From Clostridium pascui (GTDB lineage: Bacteria; Bacillota; Clostridia; Clostridiales; Clostridiaceae): DNA of 64,000 nt. The notes under the pieces are model-generated. The model worked only from the letters and a program-made list of their open reading frames with translations, was not told the origin of the DNA and made no database searches. This document shows, in pieces, positions 25,268 to 35,114 of the stretch. The DNA lies in the NCBI RefSeq assembly GCF_016908015.1, contig NZ_JAFBDB010000002.1, positions 310,001 to 374,000 on the forward strand, given 5' to 3'. The position numbers were made by a program, and so were the translations under genes. Positions within the stretch are counted from its first letter, which is position 1. Every line of letters begins with the position of its first letter.

Positions 25268-27010
25268 TTAAAATTTGTTCACAATTTCAATTAGTTTTTC
25301 ATTGTGAATAGTTTCTTTTTCTAGAAGTTCCTGAGTTATAGCTTCTAAAAGATCTCTTTCTTTTAATAAAAGAGCTTTTGTTTCTTCATATAGTGAGTCG
25401 ATTAATTCCTTACATTCATTAACCAAGTCTGCTTGTTTTGCATTTCCTTCACCTAAGGCTGCTATGCTTAAAAGACCTAAGGATTTTCCCATACCGTATG
25501 CACCAAGCATGTGATAAGCAATGTTTGTACATTGTTTTAAATCATGGCTAGCTCCTGTTGTGATGTTGTCTTCACCAAATATTATTTCTTCAGCAGCACG
25601 TCCACCAAGAAGCATCATTATTCTTCTCTTTAAATAGGTTTTATCTTGATATAGCTTGTCCTCAGGAATTGTCATGGTATATCCACCAGCACCCTTTGTG
25701 CTTGGGATTATTGTTATCTTAGATACTTTTTCATTAGGCAGCATCTTAATTCCTACAAGTGCATGTCCTGTTTCGTGATAAGCTGTAACTTTTCTGTCCT
25801 TTTCAGTTATATAATCTCTATCTTGTTTTTCATGACCTGCTATAACTATTGAAAATGCTTTGTCCATGTGGATGTTTTCAATTGCTTTTGCTTCATCCTT
25901 ACAAGCAAGTATCGCAGCTTCATTTACAAGACTTTCAAGTTTAGCTCCAGAAAAGCCGGATGTCTTTTGTGACCATTCGTGTACAGTGATATTTCCAACT
26001 GGTTTATTTTTCAAATGAAGATTTAATATCTTTTCACGAGCAGATATATCTGGCAGCATAATTTCTATGTGTCTGTCAAATCTACCTGGTCTTAAAAGTG
26101 CTTCATCTAGTATGTCCAGCCTATTTGTGGCTGCCATAATGATTATACCTTCTTTTTCATTAAAGCCTGACATTTCAGTAAGAAGTGCATTTAATGTTTG
26201 ATCTTTTTCATCAGAGCCGCCAGCTTTTCCACCATCTCTTTTCTTACCTATTGCATCTATTTCATCTATAAATATTACGGCTTTACCATTTTGCCTTGCT
26301 TTCTTAAATAATTGTCTTACTCTACTTGCACCAACACCTACATAAACTTGAACGAAGTCAGAACCTGACATTGCATAAAAAGGAACTCCAGCTTCTCCAG
26401 CAACAGCCTTTGCAAGCAAGGTTTTACCTGTACCTGGGTCCCCGTAAAGTATAACTCCCTTAGGCATTCTAGCACCATAAGCTGCATACTTTTCAGGATT
26501 TTTTAAGAAATCCACTACATCTTTAACACTTTCCTTTGCTTCTTCATTTCCGGCAACATTTTCAAAGGTGAAAGGTGTATCTTCAAGAGCTGAAGTTTCA
26601 AGTTTGTCCACACTAAGTAGTCCTTTATTTGATAAACCAGATTTTTTAGCCATTACAAATACTAAAGAGATAATTGATACTAAAAAAGCTGAGCCAAATA
26701 TTACAGAACTTCTTTCTGTAGGAGAGTACTCTAAGACTTTAACGCCTTCTTTTAATAGTACTTCCTTAAAAGTGTCTATACGAGGGTTATCTGTTTCATA
26801 AGATGTTCCATCGCTTAATACAACCTTAAGCTGAGGAGCAGGGGATAAATAAACTTTGCTTATTTTATGAGAGTTTAAATCCTTCAAGAAATTTACGTAA
26901 GATTTATTTTCAGTAGTTTTAAAACCAACTTGAGATGCTATAAGTAGCACTAGAGATAGTGCGGCAGTTACTAACGGTAATAAAAAAGGCTTTTTCTTCA
27001 TCATATTCAT
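25268..27010 (-). CDS. FtsH-family AAA+ zinc metalloprotease, short form
   Basis: A 580-residue membrane protease. The N-terminal helix (about 9-27) and a second helix (about 103-121) enclose a small extracytoplasmic domain. The AAA module has Walker A GDPGTGKT near 187, Walker B FIDEIDAIGKKR and the LRPGRFDRHI second region of homology. The zinc site HETGH is near 412. It is shorter than typical FtsH (about 610-650) and lacks the long acidic tail, so it may be an accessory FtsH paralogue. The ATG at 27010 follows GGAGG by 7 nt. Confidence 0.88.
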   Translation of the reverse strand: MNMMKKKPFLLPLVTAALSLVLLIASQVGFKTTENKSYVNFLKDLNSHKISKVYLSPAPQLKVVLSDGTSYETDNPRIDTFKEVLLKEGVKVLEYSPTERSSVIFGSAFLVSIISLVFVMAKKSGLSNKGLLSVDKLETSALEDTPFTFENVAGNEEAKESVKDVVDFLKNPEKYAAYGARMPKGVILYGDPGTGKTLLAKAVAGEAGVPFYAMSGSDFVQVYVGVGASRVRQLFKKARQNGKAVIFIDEIDAIGKKRDGGKAGGSDEKDQTLNALLTEMSGFNEKEGIIIMAATNRLDILDEALLRPGRFDRHIEIMLPDISAREKILNLHLKNKPVGNITVHEWSQKTSGFSGAKLESLVNEAAILACKDEAKAIENIHMDKAFSIVIAGHEKQDRDYITEKDRKVTAYHETGHALVGIKMLPNEKVSKITIIPSTKGAGGYTMTIPEDKLYQDKTYLKRRIMMLLGGRAAEEIIFGEDNITTGASHDLKQCTNIAYHMLGAYGMGKSLGLLSIAALGEGNAKQADLVNECKELIDSLYEETKALLLKERDLLEAITQELLEKETIHNEKLIEIVNKF

Positions 27011-27140
27011 CAAGATACCTCCGATATTTCAATTATAGTTGGGAGCCATCGAACATTTATTATTCTATAATAGCTATTTGATATTGTCTAATAAATCTCA
27101 TAATTTTTACTAAAGTAATTTATGGAAGCTTTCTTAGTAA

Positions 27141-27168
27141 TTGCAGAAATTTCTATTTAGGGTATAAT
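27141..27168 (+). promoter_or_regulatory. Promoter of the YkvA-domain gene
   Basis: TTGCAG (27141-27146), a 16-nt spacer and TATAAT (27163-27168). The start codon lies about 160 nt downstream, so a leader of roughly 150 nt is transcribed; no riboswitch is recognised in it. Confidence 0.5.
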
Positions 27169-27326
27169 CTTATATATAGCAATTATTATTTTGGTAATTA
27201 ATACACAGTAACTAGCCTTAAGGGATAATTACTGGGCACTTGAGAGTGCTAATTAGGAATTTAATATTATAGGTATAAATTAATGTTTTAATAGGAAATT
27301 TAAAATAGGTGAGGGAGTTGATTAAT

Positions 27327-28313
27327 ATGAAAGTAAGTTCAGTAAAGCTTACTCTTCATGAGGAAGAGATATTAAAGGGGTTAAATGAGTTCATTGATTT
27401 AGAAGGGTTAAAATTTAATAATTTAGAGGTAGCAGAACTTATAAATGTCCACGGAAGTTATAAAAAAGGGGTAGAGATCCCATTTACCGCAGTAGTTGGT
27501 CTTGGAAATGTAATAGATAATAAGGTTAAAGTAAAAATTTTTGACGTGAAGGTCGCAAAAATCGGGATGCTTGCTGGTATAAAAAATATCATATTAAAGC
27601 AGGTAGGGAAGAAGACCGAGGCATATGGTGTTGAGGTTGAAGGTGATGTAATTACAGTAGACCTTGATACTATAATAAAGCTTATACCTAATGTAAATAT
27701 GAAGGTGAAAAATATATCTCTTGTTCACGGACAGATAGTAGCTGATGTAGAAGATTTAGTTTATTCTAAGGATAAGGAGACCTTAAAGCCTCACGAAGAA
27801 AAGATAATTTATGAGATGGATAGGAAAACTACTGAGGATTCCTATACAAAATTTAGAGCAGCTGTAGATGTTAAGACTCCTGACAAATATGAAAATATTA
27901 AAGAATATGCAATGCTCATTCCAGATATAGCAGCACTTTTATGGAGACTTTTTAAGGATACAAGAGTTGAGTCTAAAACTAAGGCAAAGGTAGCTGCTGT
28001 GGCAGGATATCTTGCTATCCCAATTGATATATTACCAGATTTTATACCATTTGTAGGTCAAATAGATGACATTGCAATAGCCTTTTATGGATTAAATACT
28101 ATATTAAATGAAGTTCCTGAGGAAATAATATTAGAAAACTGGCAGGGAAAGGGAGATATAATTCTTATTGTAAAAAAAGGGGTAAAGACAATTTCAAACT
28201 ATGTTGGTGCAGATAAGGTAAATAAGCTTGGCTCATATATAAAAAGGGGCATGGAGAAAATGGGGAAAAGGGTTGAAATAACTCATAATAATGTGGAGGA
28301 AAACAACGATTAA
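27327..28313 (+). CDS. YkvA/DUF1232-domain protein
   Basis: A 328-residue protein. The C-terminal half holds the DUF1232 signature AAVAGYLAIPIDILPDFIPFVGQIDDIAIAFYGL-type segment (about 225-258), a hydrophobic hairpin likely to touch the membrane. The N-terminal 160 residues form an unassigned beta-rich region. The function of the family is unknown. ATG at 27327 is used because AGGGAG lies 9 nt upstream, while the frame is open to a GTG at 27309. Confidence 0.75.
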   Translation: MKVSSVKLTLHEEEILKGLNEFIDLEGLKFNNLEVAELINVHGSYKKGVEIPFTAVVGLGNVIDNKVKVKIFDVKVAKIGMLAGIKNIILKQVGKKTEAYGVEVEGDVITVDLDTIIKLIPNVNMKVKNISLVHGQIVADVEDLVYSKDKETLKPHEEKIIYEMDRKTTEDSYTKFRAAVDVKTPDKYENIKEYAMLIPDIAALLWRLFKDTRVESKTKAKVAAVAGYLAIPIDILPDFIPFVGQIDDIAIAFYGLNTILNEVPEEIILENWQGKGDIILIVKKGVKTISNYVGADKVNKLGSYIKRGMEKMGKRVEITHNNVEENND

Positions 28314-28349
28314 TTAAGGAATATTCCTCGATAAAAGTAAAAAATTGCC

Positions 28350-28394
28350 GGGGAAATATGGGGGAATTACACTGTAATTTCCCCATAAATTTCC
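28350..28394. terminator. Bidirectional hairpin between convergent genes
   Basis: GGGAAATATGGGGGAATTACA pairs, with few mismatches, with TGTAATTTCCCCATAAATTTCC-type sequence around a 1-3 nt loop. It lies between the YkvA-domain gene and the convergent diguanylate cyclase. Confidence 0.7.
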
Positions 28395-28403
28395 TTAAAA
28401 TTA

Positions 28404-29417
28404 TTATGAGTAAAATTCATATCCATTTTTTCCGGACTTTTTTACCTTGTACATTGCAAGATCAGCTTTTTTTATTAACTCGTCCATCTCAAATCCGTCT
28501 TTGGAGTAAATTGAAATACCTATACTCACACCGATAGTAAATTCATGATTTTTAATATATATTTTTTCATTTATCACTTCGATGACACGTGAAGCAATTA
28601 TTTTAAGTATTATATCATCAAGTATATAAGGTATTAAAATAACGAATTCATCCCCGCCTATTCTGGCCACAGTATCAATATTTCTTACACTTTTTGTAAG
28701 ACGTCTACTTATTTCCTTAAGAACTTCATCACCAACATCATGTCCAAAATTATCGTTTACAGGTTTAAATCCATCTAAATCCAAAAATAAAATCCCAAGA
28801 ATAAAGTTACTGCTGTCATATTTTTTTAGATAATCTTCAAATAAGGATAATAAGTAGCATCTATTTACGAGTCCGGTCAATTTATCCGTATAGGACAGCT
28901 TGTATAAATGTTTGGTAAGTGTTTCTTCATCTTCTAATCGAGCATGAAGAAGTTCGAAGGTTCTTAAAATAATGTATACATAATAAAGCATGATGAAAAA
29001 ACCAATCACATTTAGGAAGATTATTATGTTATTTATAAGTACAGTTATATAGAAGAATTTTATTATGAGGCTTGCAAGGGTTACCACATATAAATAAGTT
29101 ATAATGGCTATAGAGTTAGCCATAAAGTCTTTTCTTAAATTTTTACGAGTTTGAAAAATACGCCTAATAAATAAAAGGGTAAGCTGCAATATATTTGCAA
29201 TTGATGCTCTAATAATAATAAGTTCATAGTTTATTTTTTCTGCCCAATTTAGTCCCAGAAAGTTATTAGTCCTTCCAATTAAAAGTAAATGTATTAGTAA
29301 ACAAATAAATCCTATAGATACTAATGTATTAAAAATCAATGTGATGATAAGACTTTTATTTTGAGTAATACATACTTTTTTAAACAAGAGTTCCTCTTTA
29401 ATTTTAGTGAACATCAT
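28404..29417 (-). CDS. Membrane diguanylate cyclase (GGDEF)
   Basis: A 337-residue protein. Five or six N-terminal membrane helices (about 22-160) precede a GGDEF domain starting at LSYTDKLTGLVNR (near 175). The active-site motif RIGGDEFVIL is intact near 243, and RNID sits at the position of the inhibitory RxxD site, five residues ahead. It should make cyclic di-GMP from GTP under feedback control. ATG at 29417 follows AAAAGGTG; the frame opens 6 nt upstream at a GTG. Confidence 0.9.
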   Translation of the reverse strand: MMFTKIKEELLFKKVCITQNKSLIITLIFNTLVSIGFICLLIHLLLIGRTNNFLGLNWAEKINYELIIIRASIANILQLTLLFIRRIFQTRKNLRKDFMANSIAIITYLYVVTLASLIIKFFYITVLINNIIIFLNVIGFFIMLYYVYIILRTFELLHARLEDEETLTKHLYKLSYTDKLTGLVNRCYLLSLFEDYLKKYDSSNFILGILFLDLDGFKPVNDNFGHDVGDEVLKEISRRLTKSVRNIDTVARIGGDEFVILIPYILDDIILKIIASRVIEVINEKIYIKNHEFTIGVSIGISIYSKDGFEMDELIKKADLAMYKVKKSGKNGYEFYS

Positions 29418-29888
29418 AAACACACCTTTTAAAGTAGTATTTTATATTAAATTAGTTTTATTAATATTATAGTATGTTTATAGTGGAAAATATGACCTTG
29501 ATATTTTTATAACACTTGAATATTTGGAATATAGTTGCATAACGGAATGAACAAAATTAATAATCATTTAGATGAGGTATATGATAGCAAACGGAGATAA
29601 TTAAAAATTTTAGTATTTCACAAAGACTTTATTAGTTGTCAATCCCCAATAGCTAATCTCTAAAAGTTATAGTTGATCTCTTAGACACTAGCAATTGGAG
29701 ATTATGGAGGGGCTTTGTTTTTTGCGCATAATTAGGATGAAGGTTTTAAATTTAAATTGTCCTCTGCAGTAGGCATACATGTGTATATAAATGGAATGAT
29801 TACCAGTACTATTCCATGGATTTTAACAGTAATTTAATGTAAAATTTACATTGTATTAATTTTTATATAAAGGGTGGAGGAAGAATAC
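29418..29888. other. Divergent intergenic region with one hairpin
   Basis: A 470-nt AT-rich spacer ahead of two divergent genes. A terminator-like fold lies near 29641-29725, where CCCC and AATCTC pair with GAGATT and GGGG before GCTTTGTTTTTT. No gene is seen. The promoter of the CWB2 gene at 29889 is not clear. Confidence 0.4.
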
Positions 29889-31268
29889 ATGAATTTTAAA
29901 AGAGTTTCAAGGTTAATGATCACAACTATCTTAGCTGTTACAGTTGCACAGGGATTTAATCCTATAAGTGTACAAGCTGAAACAGTAGAGGAAACAAACA
30001 ATGTAAAAAGAGTTCAAGGCTTAGACAGATTTAAAACATCAAGAGCCATTGCAGAGGAAATTGGATTTGGTGAATTAGAAAATGTAGTTATTACATCTGG
30101 ATTTGGCTTTGCAGATGGATTAAGTGCTAGTACCTTTGCTAAAAAGTTAAATGCACCACTACTTCTTGCAGGAGATTTAAAAAGCAGCAGTGAGGCAATA
30201 GCGTACATATCAGGTAAATTAAAATCAAACGGAAACGTTTATATCATTGGTGGAGAAGGAGTTATAGGAAAGGACACTGAAAATGCACTTATAAATAAAG
30301 GATATAAGATTACAAGAATATTTGGTAAGGGCAGAATAGAAACAAATAATGCTATTATAGATGAATTAGAAGTAACAGAAGGAACTCCAGTATTTATATC
30401 AAATGCTCTAGGCTATGCAGATGCATTAAGTGCTTCAGGAGTTGCTGCAATAAAGGATTATCCAATGCTTCTTACAAATGCGGACAAACTTCCGGATTTA
30501 ATCAAGAATCAGTTAGCTAAAATAAAGCCAGCTAAGGTTTATGTAGTTGGAGGAGAAGCAGTAGTTAAGCCAGCAGTTGTAAATGAAATTAGGACTATGC
30601 TTCCTTCAGTAGAAATAGTTAGACTAGGCGGAAGCAGTAGATATGAAACATCAATGAGCATATTTAATGAATTTAATTTAGATACAAAAAATATTGTACT
30701 AGCATCAGGTAAAGGATTTGCAGATGCATTATCAGGAAGTCAGCTGGCAGTTAAATTAAATGCTCCAATGGTACTTGCAGATGAGTCTAACTTAGATGAC
30801 CAATATGCTAAATTTGAAGCAAAGGGAATGGAGAACTACTACTTATTAGGAGGTAAGGGCTCCCTTAGTGATAGTTTAGAATTTGTTATAGATTTTGATA
30901 TGGAAAAACAATATGTTGAAATATCAGCAATGTTTGATGTCCTTGCACAAGCAATAAAGACTAAAGATGTAAATAAGTATATGTCGGTTATTGATCCAAA
31001 ATCTGAAATATATCTTCCAATTAAAGAGTTATATACAGAGGTATTTAAAGAATTAAAAGCGAACGGTATAAATATTACTGTAACTTATAAGGATATGAAA
31101 ATAACTGAAATAAACTATAAAGAGGCAGTAGTTGAAATAGTAGAAAGTGACTTGCTAGAAATTCCAGCTGAAAGATATAAAGAAACCATAGAAGAAAAGG
31201 GAATTTACTATTTAAAGAGAATAAATGGGAAATGGATGTTTTATGAAAGTGAAATAATAGAAGAATAA
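29889..31268 (+). CDS. CWB2 cell-wall-binding protein, paralogue 1
   Basis: A 459-residue exported protein. A signal peptide ends near NPISVQA (about residue 29). Three CWB2 repeats (about 40-320) carry motifs such as VQGLDRFKTSRAIAEE, YIIGGEGVIG and VYVVGGEAVVKPAVV. The last 115 residues (with DVNKYMSVIDP and INGKWMFYESEIIEE) look like an NTF2-like domain. It should attach to the peptidoglycan-linked polymer. RBS GGTGGAGGAAG precedes the ATG. The gene at 32378 is a close paralogue. Confidence 0.88.
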   Translation: MNFKRVSRLMITTILAVTVAQGFNPISVQAETVEETNNVKRVQGLDRFKTSRAIAEEIGFGELENVVITSGFGFADGLSASTFAKKLNAPLLLAGDLKSSSEAIAYISGKLKSNGNVYIIGGEGVIGKDTENALINKGYKITRIFGKGRIETNNAIIDELEVTEGTPVFISNALGYADALSASGVAAIKDYPMLLTNADKLPDLIKNQLAKIKPAKVYVVGGEAVVKPAVVNEIRTMLPSVEIVRLGGSSRYETSMSIFNEFNLDTKNIVLASGKGFADALSGSQLAVKLNAPMVLADESNLDDQYAKFEAKGMENYYLLGGKGSLSDSLEFVIDFDMEKQYVEISAMFDVLAQAIKTKDVNKYMSVIDPKSEIYLPIKELYTEVFKELKANGINITVTYKDMKITEINYKEAVVEIVESDLLEIPAERYKETIEEKGIYYLKRINGKWMFYESEIIEE

Positions 31269-31472
31269 AGGGAATTTTAAGAAGTGAAGTTTTAACATAT
31301 AGCAAATAATTTTGGCAGAAGGTTCTTTGTAGAACTTTCTGCCAAAGTTATCTACTGAATAATATTTAAAACGTAAGGATGAGGAAATTACTAGTACATT
31401 ATTCTGTGCCCAAGTTGTTGCAGCTGGAAACATGGGTTCATTTATATATAACATATTGAGGTGGTAATAAAA

Positions 31473-32264
31473 ATGAGTATGAGTGTTAAAAAAATAAAAA
31501 GATTAAATGTGGTCATTGCATTATTATATATTTGGATTGGAATTACTGGAATGATAGAGGGAGCAGATCCATCAAGCAGATTTTACTATGTTGATAATAT
31601 AGTTCTTAGAATTATAGGGGCGGCACTTACAGTTACAAGTGTTGGACTATTGCTAAAGAAAGAACTTGCGCGTAAATCCTTTATAGGGTTAATGGCAGCT
31701 TGTGTTTTGGAAATGATAATTACCTTCGATATAAGCATTGAAGAAAAGGCCGTAGTTATTATAACAGCAGTGTTTGCAGTAATAATTTATATTTTACCAA
31801 TGATATTTTATATGCTTCCCAAGGTAAAACGATGCTTTCAGCTTGGTGAGTGGAGCCAGTATGAAAGTACCTTCGCAAATTATGATGAAAAGCAAGATTA
31901 CAAGCATTCAGGTTTAGGAATTGCTTCATTTGTAATAGCTTTAGTTAGCATAGTTATATTTATAGTAGGTGTGATAATAACTTATAACAGTGTTATAGCG
32001 GGTATATCATCAGAGGAAGTAATGCAAGCATCTCCTATAGTAGTCTTAATTGGAATACTTTTTATTGGTTGTATGATTTCAAGTGTGGTGGGATTAGTTC
32101 TTGGAATTATAGGAGTGTTTGCAAGAGAAAAGAAAAGGGTACTTGCTGTTTGGGGAATTATATTAAACTTAATAATTACAGCTATATTTACATTATCAAC
32201 TGTAAGTAATATTTTTAATGAAAATATTTTAGATGGCAATTACTATATGCTCTTTATTAGATGA
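31473..32264 (+). CDS. Multi-pass membrane protein with DUF4190-like end
   Basis: A 263-residue protein with about seven hydrophobic segments. The C-terminal pair, SGLGIASFVIALVSIVIFI and VVGLVLGIIGVFAREKKR then LAVWGIILNLIITAIF, matches the DUF4190 pattern. The N-terminal four helices are unassigned. ATG at 31473 follows GAGGTGG. It lies between two CWB2 paralogues on the same strand; a functional link is suggested only by position. Confidence 0.65.
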   Translation: MSMSVKKIKRLNVVIALLYIWIGITGMIEGADPSSRFYYVDNIVLRIIGAALTVTSVGLLLKKELARKSFIGLMAACVLEMIITFDISIEEKAVVIITAVFAVIIYILPMIFYMLPKVKRCFQLGEWSQYESTFANYDEKQDYKHSGLGIASFVIALVSIVIFIVGVIITYNSVIAGISSEEVMQASPIVVLIGILFIGCMISSVVGLVLGIIGVFAREKKRVLAVWGIILNLIITAIFTLSTVSNIFNENILDGNYYMLFIR

Positions 32265-32377
32265 TAAGTATATTCATTCATTAATATCCATTACTATCCA
32301 ATAGATTTTCTTTAGGATTTAATATAAAATGGAAATATAAATGGAATTATTTATGAAGATTATACGGAGGAAAACAA

Positions 32378-33766
32378 ATGAATTTTAAGAGAGTATCAAA
32401 ATTAATGTTATCAACATTTCTAGCTTTTACTATTGCTCAAGGATTTAACCATACAAATGTACAAGCTGAAACACAGTTAATTAAAACTGCTAAAAGGGTT
32501 CAAGGATTAGACAGATTTAAAACATCAAGAGCTATAGCAGAGGAAATAGGATTTGGTGAACTAGAAAATGTGGTAATTACATCTGGATTTGGATTTGCAG
32601 ATGGATTAAGTGCAAGTACCTTTGCTAAAAAGTTAAATGCTCCACTGCTTCTTGCAGGAGATTTAAAGAGCAGCAGCGAGGCAATTGCATACATATCAAA
32701 TAAATTAAAGGATCAAGGAAATGTTTATATTATTGGTGGAGAAGGCGTTGTAAGTAAAGAAACAGAAAATGCACTTACAAGTAAAGGGTATAAGGTTACA
32801 AGAATTTTTGGTAAGGGAAGAATAGAAACCAATAATGCTATTATAAATGAATTAGAAGTTCAAGAAGGAACTCCAGTGTTTATATCAAATGCGTTAGGGT
32901 ATGCAGATGCACTAAGTGCTTCTGGGGTTGCAGCAATAAAGGATTATCCAATGCTTCTTACAAATGCAGACAAGCTTCCGGACTTAATTAAGGGCCAGTT
33001 AACTAAAATAAAGCCATCTAAGGTTTATGTGGTTGGTGGAGAAGGTGTAGTTAAGCCAGCAGTTGTAAATGAAATTAATGCTATGCTTCCTTCAGTAGAA
33101 ATAGTTAGACTAGGTGGAAGCACTAGATATGAAACTTCAATGAGCATATTTAATGAGTTTGATTTAGATACAAAAAATATTGTACTAGCATCAGGTAAGG
33201 GATTTGCAGATGCATTATCAGGAAGCCAATTAGCTGTTAAGTTAAATGCTCCAATGGTGCTTGCAGATGAATCTAATTTATATAAACAGCAATCAAAATT
33301 TGATGAAAAGGCACTTGAAAATTATTATTTATTAGGTGGAGCAGGTTCACTTAGTGATAATGTACAACAATTTGTAGTAATGGACTTAGATAAAGAGTTT
33401 GCAGATATGAAGGAGGTTCTTAATAATATTGCTGAAGCAGTAAACTTTAAGGATATTGAAATGTATATGGCTGAGATAGATCCAAGTACTCCTGGATATA
33501 AAGACACTAGAGATATATATACAAAAGTTTTTGCAGCTTTAGCTGAGGAACAAGTAAATATTGAAGCAATTTATGAATCTATAGATATGATGTCAATGAC
33601 TGCTAAAGAAGCGAAAGTTAAAGTGATAGAAAATGATAAAATAACATACAAAGATCCAGAAACAGGAGAAGATGTTGCGGAAGAAGAAGTATATACTATG
33701 ACATTAACTTTTAAGAAAGTAAATGGACAATGGAAAATTTACTCGTCCGAAATTATAGAAGAATAG
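32378..33766 (+). CDS. CWB2 cell-wall-binding protein, paralogue 2
   Basis: A 462-residue exported protein, closely similar to the one at 29889-31268 through the signal peptide and all three CWB2 repeats (both share QGLDRFKTSRAIAEEIGFGE). The C-terminal NTF2-like region (about 330-462) is clearly diverged, ending VNGQWKIYSSEIIEE, with an extra acidic insertion. The pattern indicates a duplication followed by change of the exposed domain. RBS GGAGG precedes the ATG. A long-hairpin element begins 7 nt after the stop. Confidence 0.88.
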   Translation: MNFKRVSKLMLSTFLAFTIAQGFNHTNVQAETQLIKTAKRVQGLDRFKTSRAIAEEIGFGELENVVITSGFGFADGLSASTFAKKLNAPLLLAGDLKSSSEAIAYISNKLKDQGNVYIIGGEGVVSKETENALTSKGYKVTRIFGKGRIETNNAIINELEVQEGTPVFISNALGYADALSASGVAAIKDYPMLLTNADKLPDLIKGQLTKIKPSKVYVVGGEGVVKPAVVNEINAMLPSVEIVRLGGSTRYETSMSIFNEFDLDTKNIVLASGKGFADALSGSQLAVKLNAPMVLADESNLYKQQSKFDEKALENYYLLGGAGSLSDNVQQFVVMDLDKEFADMKEVLNNIAEAVNFKDIEMYMAEIDPSTPGYKDTRDIYTKVFAALAEEQVNIEAIYESIDMMSMTAKEAKVKVIENDKITYKDPETGEDVAEEEVYTMTLTFKKVNGQWKIYSSEIIEE

Positions 33767-33772
33767 AAATGG

Positions 33773-34155
33773 CACGATATTTTTAATGCTGGGTGGCGTA
33801 TAGAATTTTCAGCTAGGAAGGCGTTCATTTCCCTAAAAAGGGCTAATATTTATAAATTTAAAATACCTAAGCCTCCTAAACTCGCCATAGGCTCAAACAG
33901 TAGGAGGCTCTTAACGGTATTTTGAGTTTATAAATAAAGCCCTTTTAGAGCTCATTCAATGCCTTCTACGATGAAAAATCTATACTCTTCACCATTAAAA
34001 ATATCTTCAAGAAAACTGCTGAAGGAAGAAATTCAGTGAACTGAATTTCTAAAATATTTTAGAGCCTTAACACACAAAAGTCTTTTAGGGCGGCAGCCCA
34101 GGAGGTTACAAGAACTTATAGAAAATAGATGAAAAAATTTAATTTATAAATTAAG
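33773..34155 (+). repeat. Long-hairpin element, unit A (copy 3)
   Basis: The long hairpin is at 33773-34005, with arms AAAAGGGCT/AGCCCTTTT, ATAAATTTAAAATACC/GGTATTTTGAGTTTAT and inner stem AGCCTCCTA/TAGGAGGCT. The tail to about 34155 carries GAAATTCAG/CTGAATTTC and TTTAGGGCGGCAGCCCAGG. Together with the reversed unit ending at 35089 it encloses the SH3-like gene. Confidence 0.85.
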
Positions 34156-34192
34156 GCTCTGTTAAAGAACAGTGTTGATAGTATGCTATATT

Positions 34193-34219
34193 TAAGGGAA
34201 CTTAAAAAGTTCCCTTAAT
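34193..34219. terminator. Hairpin downstream of SH3-like gene
   Basis: TTAAGGGAACTT and AAGTTCCCTTAA flank AAA. It lies past the minus-strand stop at 34262 and may terminate that gene, though no long T run follows on that strand. Confidence 0.5.
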
Positions 34220-34261
34220 CCACGTTTTAACATAATTGTAAACTATCAATTATTAAACATC

Positions 34262-34612
34262 TTATAATGCTATCAGTTTTTCTGTAGGTAGCCATCCATC
34301 TTCTAAATCAGTCAATCTACTACACCATAACCAACCATTGAGTTCTAATTCTCCATCAACTATATCACCTTTACTTACGTCCAACTCTTTAGCCGAATAA
34401 TCATTTAATACAATTCCATATTCATTTTGAGTTTGAATAATCTGTGCAGGAGTCCATCCTTCACTATTACTATGTAAACTGTAACAGTATATCCAATTAT
34501 TCCAACCATCATCCTCACCAGATTTTCTACCTAATTTTACAGTTTCACCTTTCTCTGCTTTTATAGGATTAATATTATTAGGTTTATGTTCTTCAATAAC
34601 CTTATACTTCAT
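34262..34612 (-). CDS. SH3-like domain protein, enclosed by paired repeat elements
   Basis: A 116-residue soluble protein without a signal peptide. It reads as two tandem SH3-like halves: KGETVKLGRKSGEDDGWNNW then EGWTPAQIIQ, and KGDIVDGELELNGWLWCSR then DGWLPTEKLIAL. Variant SH3 proteins of this size occur sporadically in Firmicutes; the ligand is unknown. RBS GGAGGTAC precedes the ATG. The gene sits between an inward-facing unit A and unit B of the long-hairpin family where other composites have only about 40 nt, so it behaves like cargo. Confidence 0.7.
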   Translation of the reverse strand: MKYKVIEEHKPNNINPIKAEKGETVKLGRKSGEDDGWNNWIYCYSLHSNSEGWTPAQIIQTQNEYGIVLNDYSAKELDVSKGDIVDGELELNGWLWCSRLTDLEDGWLPTEKLIAL

Positions 34613-34743
34613 TTAGTTTGTACCTCCATTTATAAATTCATTGTGTAAATAACCTCTATTATACAATTAATAATATCCTACTTTTGTAACTTCCTTACAT
34701 AAACTACATATAGATTGCTTCTCTAACCCTAAAATCCTTGTAT

Positions 34744-35089
34744 TATTAATGTTTCCCGACCTATCGGTATGCGGGCTTATCAGCCCTTTGATAAGTACCA
34801 ATTTAAAGAAATTTCGTTAAAACGAAATTCCCTCCTTCAGTAGTGTGGATGAAGACATTTTTAATGTTAAATTTAGTATGGGTTCTGCATTGTAGAAAGC
34901 ATTGAACAAGCAATTAGAAGCTCTTTATCTCTCGATTTAAAACACCGTAAAGAACTTTCTACTGTCTGAGCGGCAGCGAGTTTAGAAAGTTTAGGTGATT
35001 GAAATTGAGAGATATTAGAGCTTCTTTGCGCAGTGAATGCTTTCTTAAATGAAGAACCCATACGATAGATTCAACATTAAAAATGTCGT
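34744..35089 (-). repeat. Long-hairpin element, unit B (copy 4, reversed)
   Basis: On the minus strand the long hairpin runs 35089-34854, with termini ACGACATTTTTAATG and CATTAAAAATGTC and inner stem AACTTTCTA/TAGAAAGTT. The tail to 34744 carries GAATTTCGTT/AACGAAATTTC, GGGCTGATAAGCCC and CCGATAGG. It ends 26 nt from the stop of the chemoreceptor gene. Confidence 0.85.
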
Positions 35090-35114
35090 AATATCCTTAT
35101 TATGAAGCATTTAC

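Noticed and set aside
34873-35061. Minus-strand 62-codon frame between SH3-like gene and chemoreceptor
   Set aside because: It is entirely inside the hairpin arms of a repeat element; its codons follow the palindrome rather than a protein.
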